The notes under the pieces: model-generated
The model's input: only the letters and a program-made list of their open reading frames with translations
What the model was told of the DNA's origin: nothing
Database searches by the model: none
Position numbers and translations under genes: made by a program
Part shown: in pieces, positions 35,567 to 44,739 of the stretch
Layout: every line of letters starts with the position of its first letter
Position numbering within the stretch: position 1 is the first letter of the stretch
DNA from: Morchella semilibera
Lineage: Eukaryota > Ascomycota > Pezizomycetes > Pezizales > Morchellaceae
Direction: 5' to 3'
DNA length: 64,000 nucleotides
Assembly: GCA_009192285.1 (NCBI GenBank)
Contig: CM018607.1
Location: 496,001 to 560,000, forward strand

Positions 35567-37501
35567 GACGACTCCACCACTCACCCGGACACCCCCCTCA
35601 ACAGGACAGTTTGCGATTGGGCAGAATTCAAGTTGCGATTCTATAGTACTTTTAGAGTTGCCTACGCTTTCTACTACTAGCAGTCTGCTTTCCTTCATCT
35701 CTTTTCTTTTTCTGTTGTGCAAGGTATTCTCCACTACATAATCTAGCTTTTGTGAAAACCTTTCGCTTATCTACCTTTGCTCCCCTTATCCTGCGCAACT
35801 CACCCTGTGTTTTTTCTAAAGAATATTCAATTGCTGCAAGCTCTGTTCTTTGTTTCTGAATAAGAAGCTGTTGGCGTTCTAGGAGATTTAGGAGAAAATC
35901 TTTGTCAAAAATAGCCACCTCTTGTGGGCCCGGGTCATTAAGAAGTCTGCAAGCCCGGTTGTAATCATCATCTAAAGGAACAGGATACTCGGGTGGAGGT
36001 GAAAATAACTTTGGTGGTGGATCTGGAATGCGACGTCTTGCTGCTTCAGGATTCCAAGGCCATGCTCCTGCTTGTTCAAAGGCTCGGATAGCAAGTGAGC
36101 TAGTCCACTCTGCTTGTTCGGTTTCGGATCGGGATTCATGCTGTGGGATATCAAATGTAGACCTGCGTGCAGGGTCAAGAAAAGACATAAAATTATGCTT
36201 TCCGATACCAGTTCTTCCATGCCGTGAATGTAAATCAACCTGTTTGGAATAATGGTGTTGGTAATGCCGGAATACACCAACATCTAATGGTTGCAATAGG
36301 TGTGTAGCGTGTGACGGTAAACAGAGTACGATAATCTTATTCTGCCAGCAGAACTCAATTGTATCGAATGTCATATGGGCTTGGAGTCCATCAACCAGTA
36401 GAAGACGCCAACGTCCATTTGCACTATAAATATTTTGGTTAGTTATAAATTATACAAGGATTGAGAAATAACTACATACCGTCTAGAGGTTTCTAGATTA
36501 AAGATCTCTTTTATCCATGCACTATATAGATCGCTATCAATCCAACCAGATTCCGAATGTCCATACATATAGCCGTTCATAATAGACCAGCCATAATTAT
36601 GGTTCTTTCCCTTATAAATTATAAGTGGCCGTCTAGTTACCCATCCATCCGCAGCTATTGCTTCAAGAACAGTGATGTTTTCTTTATTTCCGTCTTCGAC
36701 TACTTCAGCCAATTCTGGATAGCCACGTCTAACTATCACTTTAGAGTTCCTCGCTTCACCCATCCTAAATCCTTTCTCATCCAAATTATAGAAATTTTGT
36801 CCCTCAATTTCATACTCTTCAAAGGCTTCTTTTAGAATATTGAAATAGTCGGAATAAAACTCCTTATCATTATTTGCAGCTGCCCGACCAGATTGTAATC
36901 GCTTGCTGTAAACAGTTTGGTATTGTTGACGCCATTTTTGGAAGTGTCGATATAACCAGTTTTTGCCTAAACATGCGTTCTGGTTCTCTGTCTTTCGTTT
37001 GTAGATATTATTTGCCCAATCTAGAAATATCTCCTCGGTAACTGAAAAATTATGGGAAGCTTGACGATCCGCAATCTCAAATAAATATCTCTGTTCCGCC
37101 TCTATTCCTCATTAGTAACTTCCTACTAATTACTTTCTTTATGGTTTCTTACCTGATAGTCGCTGTCTCCCCTGTGCGTCAGCTACTTTATCTGCTCCAT
37201 TTTTGAGTTTATCGGCTAAGGCTGATTTTGAGACAAGGTCAAAACAGGCCGCTGTTTTTCGGATTGATGAATAATCGCTATGTGTTTTGTATACTCGGGC
37301 AGCTTCAGCAAGTTGTTGAGTTCTCCTAATCGTAGTGTTGCTAATTACCATTGTGATTGCGGTTGCTTGACTGCAAACGAGATGATCCATTCTCACAACT
37401 ATAACCCGGTTGATCAACAGCAATGTCTCATATCCATAGATCAACCAATCACAATCAACTGTCCTGTTGAGGGGGGTGTCCGGGTGAGTGGTGGAGTCGT
37501 C
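35567..37501 (-). mobile_element. Intact Fot1/pogo-like transposon (1,935 bp)
   Basis: The ends are a perfect 45-bp inverted repeat beginning GACGACTCCACCACTCACCC (35567-35611 and 37457-37501), flanked by TA at 35565-35566 and 37502-37503, the target duplication of this group. Size, TIR length and TA duplication match Fot1 of Fusarium (about 1.9 kb with 44-bp TIRs). Motifs such as TTGCGATTGG occur just inside the ends. The single gene fills most of the element. Perfect TIRs and an open gene suggest recent activity. Confidence 0.9.
35652..37351 (-). CDS. Fot1-like pogo-family transposase (530 aa, three exons)
   Basis: The exons are 37351-37153, 37101-36480 and 36423-35652, joined by introns of 51 and 56 bases with GTAAGA and GTATGT donors in matching phase; the joined frame is 1,593 bases. 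The N-terminus has a psq-type helix-turn-helix (VYKTHSDYSSIRKTAACFDL), then a CENP-B-type DNA-binding region (LSEAEQRYLFEIADRQ onward, with NWLYRHFQK). The DDE_1 core shows NLDEKGF (Asp174), LLLVDGLQAH (Asp285) and HATHLLQPLDVGVF (Asp321). The last two Asp are separated by 35 residues, the DD35D signature of Fot1/pogo enzymes. The C-terminus is basic and coiled-coil-like (ERQQLLIQKQRTELAAIEY). Such enzymes cut and paste elements into TA sites in the nucleus. No frame damage is visible. Confidence 0.88.
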
Positions 37502-37606
37502 TATATATATAATATTTTTGTTTTTATGGGTACTACTCTGACTTCGGCAAATCATATCACAACCAGTAGTATTAAAGCCTCCAAAACAGCCCGATTTTTG
37601 GTACTG

Positions 37607-38609
37607 TAGCTACATACTTGCTGGTCGGGGCCAGGCCGACCTCCGATCCCCTTGGGAAAGATATTCCCCGCAGCGACCCCAGTGGGTTTGTGGCGCCATT
37701 GTGTCATGCGTCCCCGGGCGCAAGGCTTTAATTTAGAGCACTAGTAGGGTGTGTTATTCCAGTTAGATGAAGGCCCGCAAATACAGTCGCACCTCGTTAT
37801 GTCGTTAGCGCATGTGTTCTGGGGGCCAAACTCCTGCGAGATAGCAAATATACGAGACAGCGAATAGTTTTTGGTGGGGAAGAGCAGTACCTGTCCCTCA
37901 AATCCGTACGAGGCAGCAAGGGATCCGAGATATCGAGATAGGTGCGGCTGTATGGGCAAGTGTTCAATTGGGCAAGAAGCCAATGATCGATGGTTGGTGG
38001 TGGAAGCGAGACTTGGCGCCTAGATGCTCATACGTGTACTTACAGTACTACTCTACATACGCAATGCAGGGTTCGGTAAACTAGGCTCTACATACAAGTA
38101 GGTACTCTACCTAGCTCTTAGGGCCCTGCTGCATGCATGTTTTGCCTCAGGGCACTTTCTGTGCTTAATGACTGAATATGACCGTCTGCCAACACCAACT
38201 ACCTTGTATGCATGGCTTATTTCGTGGGTTAGTACTCGCTCGATTCGGGTGTGCATCTGGGTTTTCTTCTTGTACTAGTGGGGTATGTATTTTGTAGTTA
38301 TATATAGCTGTCAGGCACAGCGCCGTAAAGGGAGAGTAACGACCAAATAAGTACATGTATGTGTGTATATATCCACCAAATATACAGGATTAAACTAATA
38401 AAAACCGATCTAATGAATGATAGACGTCGACGCAACAAAAGAAAACAAGTTGACTGAGCCCTGGAAGGGGATTCAATGGGTGAAAGTACATGTACTTTAT
38501 GTATGTATATGGTGCTCATGGGATCGGATAGGCGACATCGCTTCTTAACCGGCAAGTGCGATCGCTAGCTAGACGGGTCGGCGTGTATATATATATGGGC
38601 CGAGATCGA
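37607..38609. other. Non-coding stretch containing one MITE
   Basis: Apart from the element at 37784-37950, the tract holds TACATGTA at 38352 and 38487 and a TATATATATA run near 38587. I support no gene. Confidence 0.4.
37784..37950. mobile_element. Tigger/pogo-like MITE (family L)
   Basis: CAGTCGCACCTCGTTATGTC at the left pairs with CAGCCGCACCTATCTCGATA read inward from the right, and TA flanks both ends. Ends of the type CAG-YCGCACCTCG are typical of Tigger/pogo-related elements. A similar end, CAGCCATACCTCGCTATAAG, starts at about 63953. Confidence 0.65.
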
Positions 38610-39262
38610 TCACCAATTGGCCTTTTCGAGTGTCCAGACTCCCCCGCTCACTATCCTGCCATCGTTTATCACTACTATATACGAGCCGTGTCCATTGAGC
38701 TTCATCTTCGCCGGCGGCGGCATCTGGGGCCGCGCGGGGTTCTGGGCGTCTGCCGGGTCTTGGGCCGCATCGATTTCGGGTTTAATAGCTAGGCATTCTT
38801 CGTCGGGCACTTTCTAAAGGCCAATCAGTAAGTTATATCAAACCAGGCATTTGGGGGAGGTTTAATTTAACCTACGCTGCTGGTTTTACCCAATCTCCAT
38901 TCCCGTGTGTAAATGATGCCGGAGACGGTCAAAAGTATCCCCAATGCGCCAATCCATACCTGCAAGATACCGATAATATCGGAAGTACTGAGCAGCGGAG
39001 GATCCATAGGAAGTTGGTCTAGAAAGCCCGGGGTAGGGTGTGTACACGCGTAAAAACCGCCCGTAAAATCTGGGGTTCTGAAGAAAACCTGTTTACCTTC
39101 GACTATCATGTAGAATTGCGGGTTCCAAGGGTATGATGTCCATATATACCATTTGGATGAAGCATTGAAGAGAGATACATCATATAGAGAGGTTTTGTTG
39201 TTAGACATGTTGTCCGGCCTTTGTTGACGATAGAACTGTTCCTGCGTCATACCCCTGTCCAT
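38610..39262 (-). CDS. Membrane protein, SD-TM family member 2 (196 aa)
   Basis: Exon 1 (39262-38876) encodes MDRGMTQEQFYRQQ and a region of about 90 residues with many aromatics (KWYIWTSYPWNPQFYMIVEG). Then come LLSTSDIIGILQVW, a membrane segment (about residues 95-117) and a basic flank (YTREWRLGK). A GTAGGT donor in phase 0 joins a 62-base intron to exon 2 (38813-38610). Exon 2 encodes an acidic stretch, then NPARPQMPPPAKMKLNG, close to RPQIPPAAKLKPG in family member 1, and ends GGVWTLEKANW. The long N-terminal region is absent from the other three members. By the positive-inside rule the tail is cytoplasmic. A TATA-like run lies 20-30 bases upstream of the ATG. The start could also be Met 39250. 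The function is unknown. Confidence 0.62.
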
Positions 39263-39804
39263 CCAATCAGAACCAACCAATTATATATATACCGGGACGC
39301 TGAGCTAAAACGCTCGCCCACCAAAGAATCCTATCGCCGATTTAAACTCCCTGTCCCAAACCAAGGTAGGTAGGGAAGGCGGCTAGTAAACCCATTATAT
39401 AAAGTATAAAGCAGTAAGTTTAAAATGGGTGTGGTAATCTGCTAGGAGTATGTAGATAATATCAGTAACCTAGTCCAAAAATCTTCACAGGAGAGAAAAA
39501 AAGGTATGCGAAAGGTGACGGAGGAGTGTCCTCAGACCGAAAGACATCGAATTAAGCTTTATGAAGGCCTTTAAACTACAGCCTACGTATACATTAACCA
39601 GGACTTGATAGGGTAGGTGCATGTATTTAGGCTTTAGTCTCCTCACCTGGCCGTGACTTAGGGGTAGTTCTTTCCGGACAATGGGGAGCCTGGTTAATTT
39701 CGCACTCGTCAGGCGGTCAAGGCTCCGAAGATACCGCACTTACCCTACTGTAATTGCGAACATGAGAGATTGCGTAAGGCATATGAGTCTTAGAAAACGT
39801 AGTA
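39263..39804. other. Non-coding stretch
   Basis: I see no gene. This segment lies between the start of the membrane protein gene and the MITE pair. Confidence 0.35.
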
Positions 39805-40013
39805 TGGCGGATCTACTCATAGAGGGTGAGCGGGAGTACTCCACCCCCAAAAATGCTATTGGCTGATGGCCACTAAACCCAAGTGATGGCAACCGAGAAA
39901 GGACCCGTAGTTCCTTAGATAGGATTAGTTTAACACTATTACAGGCCCCCAACCAATGGTATTTTTCAAGGTGGATATGTACTCCCGCTCACCCTCTATG
40001 AGTAGATCCGCCA
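39805..40013. mobile_element. MITE family A (209 bp), 35-bp perfect TIR, TA flanks
   Basis: TGGCGGATCTACTCATAGAG, continuing GGTGAGCGGGAGTAC, begins at 39805 and its exact reverse complement ends at 40013. Similarity continues further inward with indels. TA lies at 39803-39804 and 40014-40015. Confidence 0.85.
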
Positions 40014-40015
40014 TA

Positions 40016-40150
40016 CCTGTCCCAACGGCGGGTCACACACGACGTCCAAGTTGCCTTTTCGAGCCAGCATGAGGGTAGTACTCAAGAAAAATAACCAGAT
40101 AGGGGAATTTCAACGTCCTGTGTGACGGCCGCTGAGACGAATTAATGCGG
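40016..40150 (-). mobile_element. MITE family B copy 1 (135 bp)
   Basis: Read on the minus strand, this copy starts CCGCATTAATTCGTCTC and matches the 136-base copy at 51314-51449 along most of its length. Its own arms (CCGTCACACAGGACGTTG and its mirror) form an imperfect TIR. Its right flank TA is at 40151-40152. Its left flank TA (40014-40015) is the same TA that ends MITE A. Confidence 0.8.
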
Positions 40151-40693
40151 TATGTCACTCGTTACACAGCAGTGGTACATTTTCCCTGCAGACACATGTG
40201 TGAGTGAACGCGGCGGTGTGGTTGGTGTTGTTACCCTTGGTACCGGAATACAGGTAGAGTGGATACCCGACGCCCAGCCACTCCGACCAGGCCCCATATA
40301 CGCAGCGATTCACAGAGTTTATGTATGGATATAAATTCTACTCTTCTTAAGCACTATCCTCGTGGTAAACTCAGGTAGGTAGAATAAAATGACCCATCAG
40401 CTGCAGCCCTGCAGCTGCGCTGGGGAGCTGGTTGTGCTCACAGTCCCTGTGCTCTGGTAAGGCCTAGAGAATCAAACGTCACGGGTGTTTGAGATGACTT
40501 CCAAGTGCGAACACGTCTATGACAGCAGTCAAGATGGACGCTGGTGCAAGGCAAATGGTACCGGACAACGCAAGCCTTGTCCCTGTGGTTCCCGCCTGCT
40601 GCGTGTGCCCATTGGTGAACCAGGGACCCTTATGGTCCGGTATAGCGAGTGTGGGCCTTGAAGCATGGCCATAATTGAGGTCCGGAGGATGTA
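40151..40693. other. Non-coding stretch
   Basis: I see no gene. A short GCTGCAGCCCTGCAGCTGC palindrome lies near 40400. Confidence 0.35.
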
Positions 40694-40866
40694 CCGCAGG
40701 ATCTCAAGAATAACGAATCGGATTGGGCTGGAGTACCACTTACCTATTGGTCAAGACAGCTAAAGCTACGCTTTGGCTTTGTTAGATTGAGGCTCAACAG
40801 GCATTTGACCAATCCGAAGACTGATACCCCAGTCCAGTTCGATTCGTTATTCCTGGGGTTCTGCGG
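40694..40866 (+). mobile_element. MITE family C copy 1 (173 bp)
   Basis: The element begins CCGCAGGATCTCAAGAATAA and ends with a near reverse complement of that sequence, with AACGAATCG inside each arm. TA flanks it at 40692-40693 and 40867-40868. A close copy in the same orientation lies 114 bases downstream. Confidence 0.88.
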
Positions 40867-40980
40867 TAATTGATAAGATGTGGGGTTGACGGACCTTATT
40901 GGTCCTGTAGCTGCGGCTGCATGCCAAGGCCTACTCTGGACGGACCCAAGCCCGGGCGTCCCCATCCCCTGGCTTGTATA

Positions 40981-41154
40981 CCGCAGAATCTCAGGAATAA
41001 CGAATCGGACTGGGCTGGAATACCACTTATCTATTGGTCAAGACCACTAAAAGTTACGCTTTGGCTTTGTCAGATTGAGGCTCAACAGGCATTTGACCAA
41101 TCCAAAGTCTAATATTCCAGTCCAGTTCGATTCGTTATTCCTGAGATTCTGCGG
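40981..41154 (+). mobile_element. MITE family C copy 2 (174 bp)
   Basis: The element begins CCGCAGAATCTCAGGAATAA and is bounded by TA at 40979-40980 and 41155-41156. It is about 90% identical to copy 1 by eye, and its two arms agree with each other better than those of copy 1 do. Confidence 0.88.
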
Positions 41155-41425
41155 TAGTACCGTAGATATTCGGCGTTGTTGCCCAAAAAATCAGCACTTT
41201 CAGTACTTTTTGGTGTAAAGGGAGATAGCGAATTTCGTACTCCAGACCCACGCATAGCGGCACCTGTCACACATATATTTCTATGGTCTCTACGCGGCGG
41301 TTTGTACGGCTTGCACTCCATGCAACGGGCTGTCCAAACGTGGGCCTCAGGAGTCCGGGCGCATTATCGCTGTCAATGGTTTATATAATTGCACATATTA
41401 TGCCGGTTACATGCAAGTCCAACAA

Positions 41426-41886
41426 CTCTACCACCCCAAGTAATGAATCAGCATATGCATCTAAAATGCATCTAAAATGTATCGTTTCATAATGCATCGG
41501 AAATGCATCGATAATGCATCGGAAATGTGTTGAAAATGCATCGGAAATGCATCAAAATCCCAGCTAATGTATCAGTCTAATTAGGACATGGAAAATTTCC
41601 TGGAAAAAAAGAAAACTGTCAGAGAATTGAACCTAAATCATTATACTAGATTACTGAAGAGCTAATCCATTACACCATGCTATAAATTGATATAATTTCA
41701 AGCTTTTCAGGCATGCTATTGACTATTCACAGCTAAAGTATCAGTAAATGTGTTGCTGTCATCAGTAAATTCGTTGCTGTGATGCATTAATATCCTTCGT
41801 TGCATTTAATGCATCCTTCAATGCATTCACAGACCCTTTTTATATGAGTAAATGCATCAAACGACGCATTAATTGTGGTGGTAGAG
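41426..41886. mobile_element. ATGCAT-rich TIR element, copy 2, with tRNA-like core
   Basis: The ends are CTCTACCACCCCAAGTAATG and, read inward from the right, CTCTACCACCACAATTAATG, matching the element at 9438-9877. ATGCATCGGAAATGCATC-type repeats fill both flanks. On the minus strand the centre has an A-box-like GTGTAATGGATTAGC (about 41660-41676), a B-box GGTTCAATTCTC (41633-41622) and then a run of seven T. Confidence 0.7.
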
Positions 41887-42861
41887 CAAAACCTAGCCTA
41901 CATGATCGCAAGCCAGGGCTCGGGGGCCTTCTGGTATTTTTGCGGTTTCGCGAATGGGCTCGGGCAATTGCTAAGTGGCCTATAGCTACTATACTATATA
42001 TACATTGGTTCAGGTACATATTCCCCGAGAATGTGATAAGCGACTCGGGCTCTTTTCCGCCTTAATTAAGCACAAGCATTCATAATACCATACAGAGTTT
42101 AATCTAGCCTTAAATAGGCATAGAAACTATTAACACCATCAGGTATCAGGTCCGGATCCGGCCCTGAAAGATACTGATGTCCCGGCCGATCCCTGAGAAA
42201 TCTGTACCCCAATAGTTTTTAGGTGGTCGGTGTATTTTTTTGCGGTAGTGTCCGACCATTTAATGAAGGCATGAGTATTTCCCTAGCCACACCAGTAGAT
42301 TTCAACCTGGGGTATCCCTTAGTCTGTCAATGCTTACCTCCCTATAATAGAGGAGCTAGGTTTGCGCGGAAGATCTATTATTTGGTAAGGGAGATAGCGG
42401 GATCTGGTAAACCCACACTAGATTTGCTTCTTCTGGGGGGGGGGGGGGGGGGGGTCAGCATTTTACAGACAGACTAAGGGATAGGGTCGGTCTATTCATG
42501 CAAGGCCCGTTACAGAACGACAAGCGAACTTCCAGGAACCACCCCTTCCCCCTTCCGACCCACCACCGGTGATATGCTTGCGCCACAGATATACCGGGAC
42601 AGTGTATTGCAGGCCGCTGGTGAAAGGCCCATGCCCAGCGGATCTATTGATGAAACCCCTCAACGGGCTAGAGCTGCGCATGCCCTACGGGGAAGTGGGT
42701 GATGATTGGTACGTTGGTCTGTTCATTATGTGTACGCAGCCTCCCTGCTAGGGCACTACTAGCTCTAGGACTGGCTTCTATTGGCCTGCGTGCTGAAGAT
42801 CTCTGTTCTTTTGAATCTTCCGTCGGCCTTAATAATCTTATCTTGAACCAGTTTAGGGTTA
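41887..42861. other. Non-coding stretch with a 20-base poly-G tract
   Basis: An uninterrupted run of 20 G occupies 42435-42454. I support no gene. Confidence 0.5.
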
Positions 42862-43715
42862 CTACCAAATCGGGAATTTTATAGCATCGACATACGCGAC
42901 CTCCACCGAGATATTCAGCATAAAACCAATTAGGGGGGTAAATCTGGCTCTGTCCCAGATCATATGGTGCGGTGTTGGAGGTAGTGTGGTACTAGTGGTG
43001 ATAGATAAACTTTCGGATGAGGCATTGCGTCCAAACAATGGGCCTGGAGTAATAGCCTTTCGAGTTTCTAAATAATCACTCCAACCCCACCCCACAACCC
43101 CACCCCCCACCCCCGGGGTGGAGAATCCGGAGTTTATGGCATAGCAACTGGGCAAAAAAGGAACTGGTATAAACGTTTTGGGCAAGTATACCAGACCCTT
43201 CCGGCATTGGACCCCACCAGCCAAAGGAATACCGGTTGCGTCTGGGAACGGGACTAGTGTAGCTTGATGTCACAAGTCGCGGGACAACGGCCAAAACACA
43301 CCAAAATAGGGACATTTTTGCAACACTCCCCAGGCACCACCACCAACCATTAAGCCTTGGGATTTATGATATAGACTCAGAAGGCTTTAAAGTACCCCCT
43401 GTAAAAATATCTTGTGTTAATTTCCAATTGTTGGTGGTATAGTAACTCCAGCTTCCGCCAAGACCTAGGTTTCCAGCACAAGCCACAGCCCATCCACAAA
43501 AATGATTATTACCCATAAAACAATGATTTTATTTTGGGTTTGGGCCCTGATTTGGATTCTTCTAATGATTCAGTAGACTCTGATAAATTTCCGTTCACTA
43601 AAATCCGCTGTTGCTGCCTGGGTAAATTTTTAAAAGTATCAATTTTTTGGGTGTGGTTTGGGCTGTTGTCCCAGGACTTTTGAACAAGAACTATACATAC
43701 CAGTTGAACATGCAC
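42862..43715 (-). pseudogene. Probable gene relic or multi-exon gene, unknown product
   Basis: The minus strand carries a chain of protein-like segments in different frames. In order these are SESTESLEESKSGPKPKIK (43509-43715 frame); HFCGWAVACAGNLGLGGSWS and the following YYTTNNWKLTQDIF (about 43380-43500); MVGGGAWGVLQKCPYFGVFW (about 43270-43350); GLVYLPKTFIPVPFL; and DRARFTPLIGFMLNISVEVA, ending with a stop at 42862. Base composition and residue use look coding throughout, yet I cannot join the segments with good splice sites. A decayed gene with frameshifts is the simplest reading; an intact gene with several short introns is possible. I recognise no domain. Confidence 0.35.
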
Positions 43716-44353
43716 GTAATAATGGAATGATACTCGGGACTTTATATCATTGATAACTCACCGGAACGTCATTATTGCACTAGGGTACGACAATTAACAT
43801 GTCCCAGCGTTTTAGGGCGGTCCCTTCCCCATTTAGTGTATATAGAACTTCAAAATCTTTATGAACCTCAGAGGTTATAGACAGCTGTCTCTGAAACGGC
43901 GAGAGCGTCTCCACGGTATACTGCGGGCGAGGGCAGTCAGCGGATCTTCGTAGGCAGTGGCGGGCAGGCGCAGGGTGCTAGAAGGGCTTAGTCATACCTT
44001 AGAACATATATGAGGATACGTACAATATGGTCTAGATTGAACATGGTACTCATTATTGTAACTACATAAGTACGTATATCTAGGGGATAGAGGCGGGATT
44101 TAATAGGGCATTATCATTACTGGTACATACACCTATACCATAGGTTACCTATAACAAGCTCTAACGATAGTGGGATCGACATTTTTTTGCCTAGGGGGGG
44201 GGGGTTGGGGGTTGCGGGCTGGGGTTGGATCAGGACTGGAGGTTGAGATAAGCTTTTGCCAGGGGAGCAAGGGACGCCGTTCCGGTGGCACAGCACTAAA
44301 GCAGGTACGCTAGGGTAATACGGTCTAGGGATTTCAGAAACCTCCTACGGATA
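43716..44353. other. Non-coding stretch
   Basis: No gene is seen. A G-run lies near 44195-44212. Confidence 0.35.
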
Positions 44354-44739
44354 TGGTGCGGCGCGTCTTAAAGGTGACATGCCGGCATTTCAGCTGGAAC
44401 AATCTTGGCCACTCCAATTGGCTCTTGAGCCAATTGAAGCCTTATATTCCAGCCATATTATGGCTGAGAACTAAATCTTGGCTGCAGGTCTGTGGTGTAG
44501 GGGTATAAATGGGTATAATACTGTTCCACTTCACCAGGTCTTGGCGCTTTTTACATACAAAAACAGGCAAATTCAATCTCTAATAACTTTTTAACAGGGG
44601 GGGGTATCAAAAATCTGTCTGATAGAAGTATTCACCATCACTAGACCTACACTTCTGTCAGACAGATTTTGAATATCATGTCTTGATAAAAAGTTATTAG
44701 CAACGGTATTTGCTCTCACCTTTAAGATGCGCCGCACCA
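44354..44739. mobile_element. MITE family D (386 bp) with a nested foldback
   Basis: The ends form TGGTGCGGCGCGTCTTAAAG (left) and TGGTGCGGCGCATCTTAAAG (read inward from the right), and TA flanks both. Inside lies a second inverted repeat (44580-44700). Confidence 0.78.
44580..44700. repeat. Nested foldback, arms CTAATAACTTTTTA
   Basis: CTAATAACTTTTTA plus CAAAAATCTGTCTGATAGAA at the left is mirrored by CTAATAACTTTTTA plus CAAAATCTGTCTGACAGAA from the right. The hairpin has a short loop and lies entirely within MITE D, so it is either a later insertion or part of that element. Confidence 0.8.

Larger units (their letters stand above)
34858..37606. mobile_element. TIR element with CAGTACC ends, host of the Fot1-like insertion
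   Basis: The left end CAGTACCAAAAAAGAGGCTG, followed by TTTTCGAGGC, is matched in reverse complement at the right end by CAGTACCAAAAATCGGGCTG followed by TTTTGGAGGC. About 26 of the first 30 bases agree. TA flanks both ends. The first 12 bases match the ends of the 8.8-kb element. Without the nested insertion (35567-37501) the element would be about 810 bases and non-coding, so it may be a non-autonomous relative. Confidence 0.72.
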
